DNA of 64,000 nucleotides from Oncomelania hupensis (Eukaryota; Mollusca; Gastropoda; Littorinimorpha; Pomatiopsidae). The stretch spans positions 82,514,799 to 82,578,798 of the forward strand of contig CM072513.1 of assembly GCA_036898135.1 (NCBI GenBank), read 5' to 3'. A program made the position numbers and the translations under genes. Each line of letters opens with the position of its first letter. The stretch's first letter is position 1. The notes beneath the pieces were generated by a model, which had not been told where the DNA came from, did no database searches, and worked only from the letters and a program-made list of their open reading frames with translations. This document shows, piece by piece, positions 1 to 11,994 of the stretch.

Positions 1-764
1 CAGCTTTGCAAAACATTTTTATTTATGTTTAGGGGGTTTGTAAAAATGACGTGATCGGTCGTGACGTACTTTGTCTCAACGTTGCTTGCCTTTCTTCTTA
101 GATAGCTAAACATCCATGCTGATTAAATAAGAAAAAAAATCATTGACAGATTAAACATTACTTATCCTCACTAATTTATGTTTTTTTGTAGGAAAATAAT
201 AATTCTTTCATAGTAAATTTATCGTAAATTGAACGTAAGTAATTCCTTTGTCTTTCGGTAACCATCATTTCCAATCCGAAAATTTAACAAATTGATGACG
301 ATTAGTACCTTTTCACACGGAAATAGTTACAGCGAAAGTCTCTTGAGATTTCCGATCCAAAGTTTTCATTCCAAGATGGATGCTTTGAAAAGACCAGGTT
401 GGTGTTTCTCTATCGATTTTGTTTTTTCCTTGTCACAACCGACCACATGTTACTACGACCAATCAAAGAGTCTATCAATATTGTAAGAAAATATTTTTAT
501 CTTAACATAAACTGGTTTATTCTATGTTAAAAATTAAATTACAGATGCTATTTTTCATTTTTCGCACTTGATGCACTGATGAAAACACGTGCTTTTAAAT
601 TTGCTTTCGTTTTTTACTTTTAGTGATAAAAGACGAAGTGATTCCTTGACTGCTTTGTTTTGCAGAGTTTATTTAAATCTTTCTTGTGCTATATGCAAAT
701 GAGTAAATATGCCATTCACCTTTTTTTGTGTTCTACTCAAATTTACTTTTTAAAAATTCTACTA
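1..764. other. AT-rich intergenic DNA, no gene seen
   Basis: Short open frames occur here but none has recognisable protein similarity, and the composition is AT-rich and non-coding in appearance. No RNA gene or mobile-element ends were recognised. Confidence 0.5.
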
Positions 765-1413
765 GTTAATCATGATTTCAGTGTTCATTGGATGTGACAT
801 GTCGGTTGTGACAACTTTGTCTTTACTAAAGACAAAGTTGTCACAACCGACTTTAGACAAAAAAAGAGTATATGGATGGTAAATGCTTATTAAAATAGAT
901 TTTATTCATTTATAGTAAAATATCGTATTTCTTGAGATGTAAACTGGCAAATAAACTATGGATGGTATTTATTAAAGTTGTTTTGATTGTTTTCTTGAAA
1001 AAATATACTTCATGGTTTGGTCGCGTGCGACAGGACAACATTTTCACTTTACCCTTTTATACTGATAATGATGTACTTGAAATAAATTTATACATTTTCT
1101 TTAAAAGCATTGTCCTTTTTTGTTTACTTTTTTATGCTGCAATTACTTTTTTCTTCCATGACCATCTTTTTACAAGTAAATTCATGATTTCAGTGTTCAT
1201 TGGTTGTGACGTGTCGGTTGTGACAAAGACAAAATATATAAATATAGGGATGGTACATGCTTATTAAAATAGAACTTAGTAATTTATAGTAAAATATCTT
1301 ATTTCTTGAGATGTAAACTGGCAAATAAACTATGGATGGTATTTATTAAAATTGTTTTGATTGTTTTCTTGAAAAAATAAACTTCATGGTTTGGTCGCGT
1401 GTGACAGGACAAA
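765..1413. repeat. two direct copies of a ~230-270 bp AT-rich unit
   Basis: The segment from about 770 to 1040 recurs from about 1180 to 1413. Both copies contain the same phrases in order: a 'gtgttcattgg' start, 'gtcggttgtgaca', 'cttgagatgtaaactggc', and an end at 'ggtttggtcgcgtg'. The first copy differs by carrying the palindrome at 801-851. Open frames across the unit look incidental. Confidence 0.75.
801..851. repeat. 51-bp near-perfect palindrome
   Basis: Two 25-bp arms are perfect reverse complements around a single central base, starting 'gtcggttgtgacaac' and ending with its complement. The sister repeat copy at 1210-1230 keeps only part of one arm. The structure could extrude as a hairpin. 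Its function is unknown. Confidence 0.9.
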
Positions 1414-1764
1414 GTTATCATTTCAAAATTTTGTACTGGTAAATGCTTTATACTAAAAGTAAATTAATACTTTTTCTTCAATAGTAATATGCTTACTTGG
1501 GCTGTGTTTGGAAATTGCTTAGCTGTTATTTTCTTTAATTTATTAAAAATTTTCTTTTGTCCACTGTCACACGCGACACATGCCACCTTCACCCCTATTA
1601 CCAAGCATATCTCTGTAAACAGAAAAGACATTTTGTTTAAAATGTTATTTTTATGAAATTTAAGCTTAAGACCACACATTAACATCAAAACTGCAAGTCT
1701 CAGTCACTTTTCAATTTTTTGCTGCAATGTCACATTTCTAGGTTGACCTTTTGAGACAGCATCA

Positions 1765-2320
1765 TATGTCTTTACATCACATGTTTTGAGTGACAGATGT
1801 TTTAGTGTATCTTTACATCACGTGTTTTGAGTGACAGATGTTTTAGGGTGTATATGTCTTTACATCACATGTTTTGAGTGACAGATGTTTTAGTGTATAT
1901 ATGTCTTTACATCACATGTTTTAAGTGACAGATGTTTTAGTGTGTATATGTCTTCACACACATGTTTTGAGTGACAGATGTTTTAGTGTGTATATGTCTT
2001 TACATCACATGTTTTGAGTGACCGATGTTTTAGTGTGTATATGTCTTTACATCACATGTTTTGAGTGACAGATGTTTTAGTGTATATATGTCTTTACATC
2101 ACATGTTTTGATTGACAGATGTTTTAGTGTATATGTCTTTAAATCACATGTTTTGAGTGACAGATGTTTTAGTGTGTATATGTCTTTACATCACATGTTC
2201 TGATTGACAGATGTTTTAGAGTGTATATGTCTTTATACCCCATGTTTTGAGTGACAGATGTTTTAGTGTGTATATCACATGTTTGAAGTGAGAGATGTTT
2301 TAGTGTATACATGTCTTTAC
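1765..2320. repeat. ~47-bp minisatellite, about 11 copies
   Basis: Head-to-tail units are built on 'tatgtctttacatcacatg' followed by 'ttttgagtgacagatg' and 'ttttagtgtgta', with small length changes between copies. No coding function is apparent. The DNA from about 2330 to 3020 contains only homopolymer runs and a TG/GT-rich patch. Confidence 0.85.
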
Positions 2321-3028
2321 ACCACAGAAATGATATAAAATTTATAAAAGAAGACTGATAAACTTCCTCACACAAAGTTATAAGCCTACAGTCATCATAT
2401 CTTACGCACAGAGCTCATCAGACACTAAATAAAATACCCTTCCAAGTTTCATCAATTACAAATTCACTCGCTTACATAATGTATAGTTCTTTCTTTTAAA
2501 ATGTTTAGGCCCCCCCACCCCTCCATCCCCCTTGCCCAACAGTCTTATGGTAACATAAAAAAAAAAAAAAAAGGTCAGTAGGTAGGCTTTTTTTTTCTGG
2601 ACAGACAGCACATGTATCACGCTGCCTGCTTCCATTTTTAGCAACGAAATGGAAGTTTAACATGAGTGACGACCATTTACTCCTTCTTGCTTAGATCTTA
2701 CCTCCCTTCTGTCGTCAGTTCAATGGGAACAGTTCTACTTGGAAGCAATTTTTTTTTGGCTTAATTTTCCAGACGATCTCCCCAAAAAGTTTAGGATCAG
2801 GTAAAAAAAAATTCGGGGTCTGTCAGCATACCGTAAACAGATTTTTTTTTTTTTTGCAGGCCTTACATCTATGTGTGAATGTGTGTGCGTGTGTGGGTGG
2901 GGGTGAGAAAATGGGGAGGGATGATAGAGAAAGGCAGGGGGAGTTGTATATATGCATGTAAAGGAGAGTGCCTGCATATTTGACAATAGTCATTACAACA
3001 TTTTCTTTCCCTATATCACATTCTTACA

Positions 3029-3480
3029 TAGATCCATACACAGACATTTATCTCATACACAGACATATAATCTCATACACAGACATATAATCTCATACAC
3101 AGACATATAATCTCATACACAGACACATAATCTTATACACAGACATATAATCTCATACACAGACATATAATCTCATACACAGACATATAATCTCATACAC
3201 AGACATATATCTCATACTCAGACATAATCTTATACACAGACATAGGCATATAAATTATAATCTCATACACACATATAGTATATCTCATACACATACAATC
3301 TCAAACACAGACATATAATCTCATACACAGACATATAATCTCATACACAGACATATAATCTTATACACAGACATATACATATATCTCATACACAGACATA
3401 ATATACACATATCTCATACACAGACATATATATATACACATGTATACATATCATACACATAAATATATAAATATTATATC
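3029..3480. repeat. ~20-bp minisatellite
   Basis: Units of the form 'catacacagacatataatct' are repeated about 20 times with drift toward AT dinucleotides at the right end. Confidence 0.85.
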
Positions 3481-3847
3481 TCACACACTAGCTCAAGACA
3501 CTGGACAATGTTAAACATATATCTCACATTCAAAGTCTATGAGCGCCAGCAGGATTTTTCTTCTTTAAACGCATGATGTATCCTACTCAAGTTCACTTTC
3601 ACAAAACACTTTTAAAGTCAGCACATATTTTGTTTTAGCCACCACATGTACATAACCACCAATCATCCTTTCATGTCTGATGTGAACGTTTTTCACCCCA
3701 CATATTTTAACTTCAGTAAACATGACCGATTGATACAAACTCAGAAATGCGCTTTCATTCTGCAGTCAATGGAAACTGAAGGCTCAAACTACACGTTGTT
3801 GTCAAGGCAGGCATTGCTGAATTCCCACAATTAAAATCACATCATAT

Positions 3848-4215
3848 GTATTTGTAAGGATCGTTAATAATCCTGACAATGACATCATATCTATTTGTAA
3901 GGATCAAGTTAATAATCCTGACATCATATCTATTTGTAAGGATCGTTAATAATCCTGACATCATATCTATTTGTAAGGATCAAGTTAATAATCCTGACAT
4001 CATATATCTATTTGTAAGGATCGTTAATAATCTTGACATCATATAGATCTATTTGTAAGGATCAAGTTAATAATCCTGACATCATATTTGTAAGGATCAA
4101 GTTAATAATCCTGACATCATATCTATTTGTAAGGATTAAGTTAATAATCCTGACATCATATCTATTTGTAAGGATCAAGTTATATATATTTGCAAGGATT
4201 GTTAATAATCCTGAC
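3848..4215. repeat. ~38-bp minisatellite downstream of SMIM12
   Basis: Units contain 'catatctatttgtaaggat', '(caa)gttaataatcctga'. About ten units are present in longer and shorter versions. The array lies on the 3' side of the SMIM12 reading frame and ends about 10 bp from its stop codon, so it may be transcribed as part of that gene's 3' UTR. Confidence 0.85.
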
Positions 4216-4224
4216 AACTTGAGT

Positions 4225-4488
4225 CTACCCATTCCTGCCTAGCATGGTTTTAGGCACAAATTTCTTCTCTTTCAAACTGTCAACCTGTGTGCAGTCTGTG
4301 TCATGCAGCTGTTCTACCAGTCGCTCGCTCCTCTCCTCCTTGATGCCTTCTTGTTTGAACGGTGTGCTTTTGCCACCGCGTACCCAGCCCTCAATGTTGT
4401 AACCCACAAAACCGACGACAAGGGCAAAAGGAAATGTGATGTATGGGGCGTATGTCCGAGCTGCTGCCATGATCAGTGGCCAAACCAT
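4225..4488 (-). CDS. SMIM12: SMIM12-like small integral membrane protein
   Basis: An 87-residue protein reads right to left in one frame. The N-terminal part contains RTYAPYITFPFALVVGFVGY, a conserved motif running into a single membrane segment (about residues 10-31). A charged tail follows, with the conserved phrases TQVDSLKEKKFVPK and MLGRNG at the end. Order and length (about 90 residues) match metazoan SMIM12, a single-pass membrane protein of unclear function. The start ATG at 4488 sits in a strong CACCATGG context. About 10 nt upstream on the minus strand is a good acceptor (ctccacag), so a 5' UTR intron is likely. The coding part is in one exon. No damage is seen. Identification rests on remembered family sequence and is fairly secure. 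Confidence 0.88.
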   Translation of the reverse strand: MVWPLIMAAARTYAPYITFPFALVVGFVGYNIEGWVRGGKSTPFKQEGIKEERSERLVEQLHDTDCTQVDSLKEKKFVPKTMLGRNG

Positions 4489-5602
4489 GGTGAATGTCTG
4501 TGGAGTACTCGGTTATGGGCAGACGTTTCAGCTCCTCTAAAAAACTCTGAAGGAAAGTCCTGATCGCTGATGAAATGTTAATATGCTGCGCTTGCAATCA
4601 GTAATAGATCAAGTGTCCATCAGTGGCAGTCCCGGCCAATCTGCAAACAAAACATGGGTTGCTAAATTAGCAAAAGTGAACGATATTAATGCAAGAAGAT
4701 ATATGCCAATCAATGATAAGATAATTATTGTCTATGGCCTGTTGTTGTTTAATAAAACTGTCGCCGTTTCGGACAGCAGATTAATTAGATCGTGACTAAA
4801 CTACGAACACGACAGATGAAAGTACATTATAGTTTATTAGCACAATCGTTGTCAAAATCTGTCGAAGAACAAACATTGTAGATTGATAATATAATTCACA
4901 TTATTACATAATAAATCGACGATGACCTCAAAACAAGGTGATAAATTTACCTAAACGAAACTGACCTACTCTGGCCACAAACTTGACTTTCATCAATCCA
5001 AGGGAGATAAGCTCCAATTATAATTAGTTTCGAAAGTGGCAACTCTTTTCAATTTAGGACACCATTAATATTTATGTAGTTATATATTATATGAAAATCA
5101 CATCGCACAAGTGGCGGGTTTTTTGGTGGGGGTGGGGATGGGGGTAAATAAAGCTATAATAGTTTTATTTATTGATAATGCCTTATGAATTAAATTCGTT
5201 GAAGCGGCCGCAATGTAGGCAGCTTTACATCATCACATGTCGTCTGTGACTGGTAAAACAACAGTTCCCTGTTTCACTTTGAGCTTGTCGGCATTTCATT
5301 TGAATTGCTTTGGTTATTGTGCATAAAACCTACAAGATCTGAAAGTGTGCCAGGATGATTGCAAAGTGGAATTCATGGGAAGAATTGTAAGCAAAAGCCG
5401 TAGAGCGTTTCGTAGAAGCACCACCTGTATGCCATTACAGCCAACCAGGTAGGCCTACTTATCCCGACGTAGAATTAGTATAGTATAGTATACTCAGATA
5501 CTGTCAGTGTATAGTATAGTTTATTTTATTTTTTTTTAAACAACTTTATTATCACCAAGGTGAAATTCGGGCACTTTCATTTTTGAAAGTACAGCAGTAA
5601 CC
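4489..5602. other. intergenic region, possible promoter area between SMIM12 and the DDHD1-like gene
   Basis: SMIM12 reads left from here and the DDHD1-like gene reads right, so start sites of one or both genes may lie here. At 5440-5455 'ccaaccag/gtaggcc' resembles a splice donor and could end a short non-coding first exon. A T-rich tract with a TAGTA microsatellite follows at 5470-5540. None of this proves a transcription start. Confidence 0.25.
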
Positions 5603-5856
5603 TAATAAGATCCTAATAAGGCCTATGGACCTGATGGTATACCTTCGAGAGTACTTATGGAGTTGCATAAAGAACTTTCTATTCCGTTGTGCAAATTATT
5701 TAATAAATCTATTGGCGAAGGCATTGTCCCTGATGACTGGAAAGAAGCAAATGTAATAGCCATTTTTAAAAAAGGCACAAGAAGCGAACTAATTAGTAAT
5801 TATCGCCCTGTTAGTCTTACATGTGTAATTTGCAAGGTACTGGAGGGAATAATAAT
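5603..5856 (+). pseudogene. CR1/Jockey-like LINE reverse-transcriptase fragment
   Basis: The frame at about 5611-5856 encodes the start of a LINE RT domain: YGPDGIPSRVL, LCKLFNKSIGEGIVPDDWK, and NYRPVSLTCVICKVLEGI. These are the conserved segments between the thumb-proximal PDGI box and the NYRPVSL box. It breaks off into an ATA repeat before the catalytic motifs. Only this internal fragment is present. Confidence 0.8.
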
Positions 5857-6356
5857 AATAACGGATTTTTTTATATAGGCTAGCGGGTACTCCAGCCTAT
5901 GACCAGAATCACCATGCTTTACATAGTCATTACATATAAATACATGCACACGATAAAACATCGCTTTTGCTACAATACACCAAAAGACGGAACAGTAAAG
6001 GTACAAACTATTTACAACTATGTACACAAATGACAAAAAAGACAGAAATAGACTATTTACAACTATGTACACAAATGACAAAAAAGACAGAAATAGAATA
6101 GCAAAAACCTATTCACAGCTATTTATATGCCCGGTTAGGCCCAGGAGGAAAAACAGTATAAATATTTACAGCCGTGTATACACTTACGGATCAGACGGAG
6201 ACAAAAGAGGAGAGAATGGCAGCGAGATACAAATCAGTCTAAATAATGCAGTTTGAAGAGGTGGGTTTTGAGGGCCTTTTTGAATGCTTGTGTTGATTGT
6301 ATGTTGCGGATATGGGAGGGAAGGGAATTCTGGGGAAAAATGAGAGGTGCTGTGTC
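5857..6356. repeat. low-complexity DNA with a two-copy ~42-bp tandem repeat
   Basis: A unit running from 'ctatttacaactatgtacac' through 'aaatgacaaaaaagacag' occurs twice between 6008 and 6095. Nothing coding is recognised in the rest. Confidence 0.55.
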
Positions 6357-7030
6357 AAGATATCCCTGACGATGCCCTCAAAGAGCTTGCAGACCAAAGA
6401 GGTTAGGTTTACGGTCGATAGTTGTCAGGAAACTTTTTATCATTTTTCTTAACAATCTTCTACCTTCCATAATCGGGGCATCATGCCCTCTTGCAGGCTT
6501 TTATTTTTAAAAAACTCAATGGTCCTGCCAATTCATTGTTTAACTCTTTTAAAACCTGGGGATGAATGCCATCAGGAACTGTTGATTTTGAGGGATTAAG
6601 ATTCCCTAATGCCTTTTTAATGTTGTCATGGCCAACCACCACACTAAACCACTTGTTTTATTAACTTTTAGCACACTGCCAAAAATGACATTCAAGATGT
6701 TAGCTTTATCGTCGTCACTCTGAGCTAAGGATCCATCGTTCTTTAGCAGAGTACTGAAAATTTCCTTCACCTTAGTCTTTGAAGATTCAAAAAATTTATT
6801 TGGATTATTTTTGGCCACCTTAGCGATGTTCTGTTCTTTGGCCTTTGTCAGTTTGCGGGACTCCCGGTTAACTTGGTTTCTAGCTCTTGTAGAATTTTCA
6901 ACTATGATGCTGAAACTTAAAACTGAGTAATGACTCTTACCCACAGATGAAAGGTACTTTACATTTGTGACACTGTCTTCAGAACTGGAAAGAATCAAAT
7001 CAATTAGTTTTGGATTTTGTAAAACTCTGA
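6357..7030 (-). pseudogene. decayed CR1/Jockey-like LINE fragment
   Basis: Reading the minus strand from 7030 down, the segments match one LINE protein in order. They are the end of the endonuclease (SSVGKSHYSVLSF), a linker (AKVAKNNPNKFFESSKTK, STLLKNDGSLAQSDDDKANIL), the RT start (PDGIHPQVLKELNNELAGP) and VCKLFEGIVRDI. Several frameshifts and stops separate them. It belongs to the same broad clade as the fragment at 5603-5856 but is a different copy. Confidence 0.8.
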
Positions 7031-7141
7031 TATGAGTACAGAGTAGGCCTATCTATCAACTGAAAGAAATTAGGTGCACAGCTTCATAAAAACAGTTAGC
7101 AGGATGGGCATCATCTTTACAACCAAAACCATTAATCCAGT

Positions 7142-7864
7142 CTATCCTATCCTATCCTATCCTATCCCATAACTCGAAGGTCATTGGGGCACCACAGATG
7201 ATCGTTTAACCAGCATACTCCATCTTTCTCTGTCCTCAGCAACCCTCATGGCTCCGCTCAGTGTCAAGCCAGTCCATTCTCGAATGTTGTCCTACCACCT
7301 CTTTTTCTGTCTCCCTCTTCTTCTGCCTCCTTGCACTGTGCCTTGCAGGATGGTGTTTGCATGGCTTGATGCTCTGGGGACGTGGCCATACCATTGGAGT
7401 TTCCGTTTCTTCACCACTGTGAGCATGTCATCGTGTTGTCCAATGGCAGTCTATTTATGAATAATTCGAATCACCCATTATAATAATCATCACTTATTTC
7501 CATTTCAAAGGTTCTGGAGGTGGTGTCAAGCCTCTGTACCAGCTGTTCAAGTTCTTGTTCCTTTCTCCAGCCAATCCATCAATGTCATCTGCAAAACGGA
7601 GGTTGGAGATTGCTCTACCCCCTATGCTGACTATATGCCTAAGTGATCTGCAAGGGCATCCGACATGATGCGCTCCAGGAAAATATTGAAGAGTGTTGGA
7701 GAGAGTAGGCATCCTTGACGCACGCCTATTGTTGTTTTGAACCAGTTCCCGATGGTGCTGTTGTGGAGGACTGTACAAGCAACCTTGTCATACAGGCTTT
7801 TGATGATTTCAATAATGTTGGGGCTGATGTTGTACACTTCTTGGTTGCCCACAAAGTTGCATGC
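7142..7864 (-). mobile_element. (GGATA)n-tailed RTE-like LINE, truncated copy 1
   Basis: The plus strand begins with five TATCC units, the complement of the 3' tail. Sequence complementary to the C-terminal end of the LINE ORF follows. The 3' end (7142-7452) and an RT segment with RFADDIDGLAG (7492-7864) flank about 40 bp of unrelated AT-rich DNA, so the middle has been lost. The 5' end stops inside the RT domain. Non-functional. Confidence 0.9.
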
Positions 7865-8043
7865 CAGACATCTTTGTGATTGTGGTTGTGCTGTGGCTGT
7901 CAATGCTTGGCACTGGCAGCAGCGTTGTCTTTGTCATTATCATCATCAACCTCATCTACACTTTCCTCATCCTTATTTTCGTCAGCCCCTTTTCTCACTC
8001 CCCTACTCTCACTTCCCTTGTCCGTTACCACTGCAGTCTCTCT

Positions 8044-9006
8044 CCTATCCTATCCTATTCTATCCTATCCAGTAACTCAAAGGTCGTTGGGGCACCACAG
8101 ATGATCGTTTAATCAGCGTACTCTATCTTTCTCTGTTCTTAGCAGCCCTGATGGCTTCGTTCAGTATCAAACCAGTCCATTCTCGAATGTTGTCCTCCCA
8201 CCTCTTTTTCTGTTTTTCTCTTCTTCTGCCTCCTTGCACCATGTCTTGCAAGGCCTGATGCTCTGGTGATGTGGCCATATTATCGAAGTTTTCGTTTCTT
8301 CACCACTGTGAGCATGTCGTCATGTTGTCCAATGGCTTGTGAGATGGTTTGTCGGACTTTGTCGTTGGTGATGTGCTGGGTATAGGAAATGCCCAGTAGT
8401 CTTCTGTAGCACCTCATCTCCATGCTGTGTATTCTTCATTGTAGATCTGCTGTGAGGGTCCATGTTTCGCAAGCATATAGGAAGATGGAGATGACAAGGG
8501 AGCGAAGCAGCTTTACCTTGGAATGCAGACTGATGGTCCTGTCTTTCCAAATGGGCTTCAACCTTGTCAGGGCAGCAGTTGTTTGTGCGATCCTGTCGGG
8601 ACCCATTGTCTGATACAATGGCTCCTATATATTTGAAGCTATGCACTGTGTTGAGAGACTGGCCTTGGACTTTGATGGCCTTTGATGTTTTTAGTCCTCA
8701 TTTTAATCTTCTTTGCACTTATTTCCATTTCATAGGCTCTGGAGGTGGTGTCAAGCCTCTGTACCAGCTGTTCAAGTTCAGACTGTTCTTGTTCCTCTCC
8801 AGCCAATCCATCAATGTCATCCGCAAAATGGAAGTTGGAGATTGCTCTTCCCCCTATGCTGACTGTGCCTTAGTGATCTGCAAGGGCATCTGACTTGATG
8901 CGCTGTAGTAAGATGTTGAAGAGTGTTGGAGAGAGTAGGCATCATTGAGGCACACCGATTGTTGTTCTGAACCAGTTCCCGATGGCGCTGTTGTGGAGGA
9001 CTGCAC
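8044..9006 (-). mobile_element. (GGATA)n-tailed RTE-like LINE, truncated copy 2
   Basis: It starts with TATCC units, runs through the C-terminal region (SLHSKVKLLRSLVISIFLYA on the minus strand) and the RT active-site region, and is 5'-truncated near NSAIGNWFRTTIGV. Frameshifts are present. It lies about 180 bp from copy 1 in the same orientation. Confidence 0.9.
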
Positions 9007-9375
9007 TCTCTCCCTTTATCTCATTTCCCTGTTCCCCTCTATTTCTGACTGTTCTTTCAGATGTCTCATTCCCTCGTTCAGTAACGCTTGGCTTTATTTT
9101 TCTCTTACTATCCGCCATGTTATCTGCTAGCTCATGCACCGCCTCATCCTTACTTGTCTCTCTCTTCCCTTTACTCACCACTTTAACTCATCCTCCCTCA
9201 TCCCCCTTCTCATTGTGCCCACATGCCTTGCTCCTCATCTCTGTCATCCTAACTTTCTCAGTCCCTGATCTCAACAACACCTTGCTATTGAAAATCACCA
9301 TCTCCTCACCTTCCTTCTTTCTTTTCACCAGCTCTGTTGTAAGTTTCCTATCCTCAAGCCTCTTTTCCAAGGTTT
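9007..9375 (-). pseudogene. possible LINE ORF1-like remnant
   Basis: The minus strand encodes a strongly charged stretch, LEKRLEDRKLTTELVKRKKE then EEMVIFNSKVLLRSG, and after a stop a Lys/Glu/Ser-rich linker. The pattern (coiled-coil-like end followed by 'VIFNGKVL') resembles regions found in some LINE ORF1 or retroelement proteins, but I cannot name the family. It is independent of the RTE-like copy to its left. Confidence 0.3.
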
Positions 9376-9820
9376 AATCTGGGGCGAGGCCCACTTTTCT
9401 GTACTCTTCAAAATTATCTCATTACTTAGAATCACAATCAGAATGTGTTTATATATATATGTGTGTGTGTATGTGTGTGTGCGTATGTCTGATGTTTAGG
9501 GGTACATTTTTTTCATTTATTATTTTGCAAAGCACAATATTATACTTGTGTCGTTTAAAGTAAATAGTATAGTTATAGTAATAGTATAGTATAGTGTAGC
9601 ATAGCATAGCAGGGTATAGTATAGCATAGTAGTGATGGCTTCGTAGGCTATCAGCCTTTTACCCTCTTGACAAACGTGCATTTATGTGCACACTTATTAT
9701 ATTCACACTGGCAGGCTTTCAGGCATCGGTTGTCGGATGAATTTCTCTACCCAAGTCATGCTTGTTTGTTTGGTATAATTATTAATATTATCTATAACTA
9801 ACTTTCTTTTCTTTATGAAG
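9376..9820 (+). other. microsatellite-rich DNA before exon 1
   Basis: It contains a (TA)(TG) tract at 9450-9490 and a TAGTA/TAGCA repeat at 9565-9640. Just before 9821 there is a good branch-point and pyrimidine context ('ctataactaac', 'tttcttttcttt', then 'atgaag'), which suggests that 9821 is a real 3' splice site and that at least one more 5' exon exists. Confidence 0.5.
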
Positions 9821-10289
9821 AGCAGTAAGCCAAAGGAACCTGGGATGGACCAGTTTCCAACAGTGGCAGATATGTCGCTCAACTCATCTCCAGAGACTGC
9901 ACGCTCGCCAAGCAGTGAACGTCACTTCTCCACCATGGAGTCTCTGTATCAAGCAACCACATCTGATGGTGAAAAGGATTTTGATGGTGAGAGCAGTGGA
10001 ACATGTTCTCCTGCTATTGGATCACCAGTGCATAAACGTTACCTGTATCCGCAGAAAGAGATTGTGGATGAACTGCGACCGGAGGAGCTGAGGTGGTTCC
10101 ATCGCTCAGACAGGTCCAGGAATTGGCAGCCGTTCATCGGCTATGACTCGCTTAGGATAGAGTGCCGTTATCGTGCTCTGGCCATTGACAAAACAGGCGA
10201 CCTGGATGTGGATGAGCGTATCTTGGTGCTGGGAGGATTGTACGAAGTGGACGTCAATAACAAGAAGTGCTACCCTGTCTACTGGTCTG
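9821..10289 (+). CDS. DDHD1: DDHD1-like exon 1: WWE-like N-terminal region
   Basis: A Ser/Thr-rich, low-complexity start (SPETARSPSSERHFSTMESL) leads into the conserved block ELRPEELRWFHRSD, WQPFIGYDSLRIECRY and LGGLYEVDVNNKKCYPVYW, typical of the DDHD1 N-terminal WWE-like domain. The donor is 'tctg/gtgagt' at 10289/10290, phase 1. An ATG lies just upstream at 9815, so this could be the first coding exon, but the pyrimidine tract ending in 'atgaag' makes a 3' splice site at 9820 more likely. Confidence 0.9.
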
Positions 10290-10669
10290 GTGAGTGGCTT
10301 GTTGTGTTTTATAATTAAATAGGAAGAATAATAATAATTAATATTCATAATATTGCAAGCCTCAAAAAGGAAAAGATAAAAACAACCCAAGTGGTAAGAT
10401 AAAATCCAAGCTTGGAATGCTCTTACTGAAGGTAAAACAAAGCCCATTGCTAGATTGATACTATTAATGATAGTAATACGAATGTTAATAATAATAATTT
10501 GATAGTTATAATATAATTTAACAATAGCACTGAGCACTTTCAAAATGAAGATTGTGCTCTATTTGGAGTCAGCTTCTGGTGTTAACTAAGACAAAGGAGG
10601 CATCCATTATTATCAAGTACAGAGATAGAAATTCTAGTTACAATAAATTAATTTTCATTTGAGACACAG

Positions 10670-11000
10670 TCTCTGAAATAAAGAATAAGACATTGAATGA
10701 TTATGAATGAATCTGTGACCAGCCTCTGAAATAAAGAATATGACATTGAATGATTATGAATGAATCTGTGACCAGCCTCTGAAATAAAGAATATGACATT
10801 GAATGAGTATTAATAAATCTGTGACCAGCCTCTGAAATAAAGAATAAGACATTGAATGATTATCAATGAATCTGTGACCAGCCTCTGAAAAAAAGAATAT
10901 GACATTGATTGATTGAATGATTATCAATGAATCTGTGACCAGTCTCTGAAAAAAAGAATATGACATTGAATGATTATCAATGAATCTGTGACCAGCCACC
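10670..11000. repeat. ~53-bp minisatellite, about six copies
   Basis: Units repeat 'gaatgattatgaatgaatct' followed by 'gtgaccagcctctgaaataaa' and 'gaatatgacatt'. It lies in intron 1. The intervening 10290-10670 shows only AT-rich intron sequence. Confidence 0.85.
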
Positions 11001-11108
11001 TTCTTTCCCACCTCCCTCCTTCCCTCCCCCCCAAAAAAAAAGAAGTAAAATGTGCCAATTTTTTCAAAAGATGTTAAAAGAATAATATATTTCTTGGTCA
11101 AAATTATT

Positions 11109-11952
11109 CTGGAGAGGATTGGGCACTGCCAGGTCTTTTTTTGCCCAAGACACACTACATGCATGATGACACTATCCACTAATTCCGTACCGGATCGGTC
11201 GTCGCCCGGCTCAAGGACCTCGCCTTCCGTTGGCCACCAGGACAGAGGTGTTAAGTATGTTACTGATGGACAATTTAGCAAGATCTGCACGAGACACAGC
11301 ATCGTCATAGGAACCTGGAATGTCAGGACCCTAACTGCGGAAGGAAAATTAGAAGAACTGGCCCACGAGTTGGACCACTATCGATGGAACGTTCTAGGCA
11401 TCAGCGAACTGTGCTTGAAAGGCCTAGGTGAAACAATGACCGACAAAGGCCACAAGCTCTATTTCAGCGGTAAGACTGCTGCGCTCCCTTGTCATCTCCA
11501 TCTTCCTATATGCTTGCGAAGCATGGACCCTCACAGCAGATCTCCAACGAAGAATACAAAGCATGGAGATGAGGTGCTACAGAAGACTTCTGGGCATTTC
11601 CTATACCCAACACATCACCAACGACGAAATCCGACAGACCATCACACAAGCCATTGGACAACACGATGACCTGCTCACAGTGGTGAAGAAACGAAAACTC
11701 CAATGGTATGGCCACGTCAACAGATCATCAGGCCTTGCAAAGACTATTCTGCAAGGCACAGTGCAAGGAGGTAGAAGAAGAGGGAGACCGAAAAAGAGAT
11801 GGGAGGACAACATTTGAGAATGGAATGGTTTGACACTGAGCGAAGCCATCAGGGCTGCTGAGGACAGAGAAAGATGGAGTATGCTGGTTAAACGATCATC
11901 TGTCGTGCCCCTACGACCTCCGGGTTACGGGACAGGATAGGATAGGGATAGG
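11109..11952 (+). mobile_element. (GGATA)n-tailed RTE-like LINE, internally deleted copy 3
   Basis: Both element ends are kept. The 5' part (11109-11469) has the start of the endonuclease (GTWNVRTLTAEGKLEELAHE, RWNVLGISEL). The 3' part (11470-11952) has the C-terminal region and the GGATAGG tail. About 2.3 kb between them, compared with the intact copy at 12444-15624, is missing. The junction shows a 3-nt overlap (GTA) between the two breakpoints. The joined frame shifts, so no product is expected. It points toward the intact copy in the opposite orientation. Confidence 0.92.
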
Positions 11953-11994
11953 TAAAAATTCAAAGTTGCAAAGTTGTTGAGTTACATATTGTGA

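Noticed and set aside
4391..4597. Second minus-strand frame overlapping SMIM12
   Set aside because: The SMIM12 frame has clear family similarity. This one has none.
7248..9377. Plus-strand frames rich in Ser/Leu/Pro across LINE copies
   Set aside because: They are antisense shadows of minus-strand LINE sequence.
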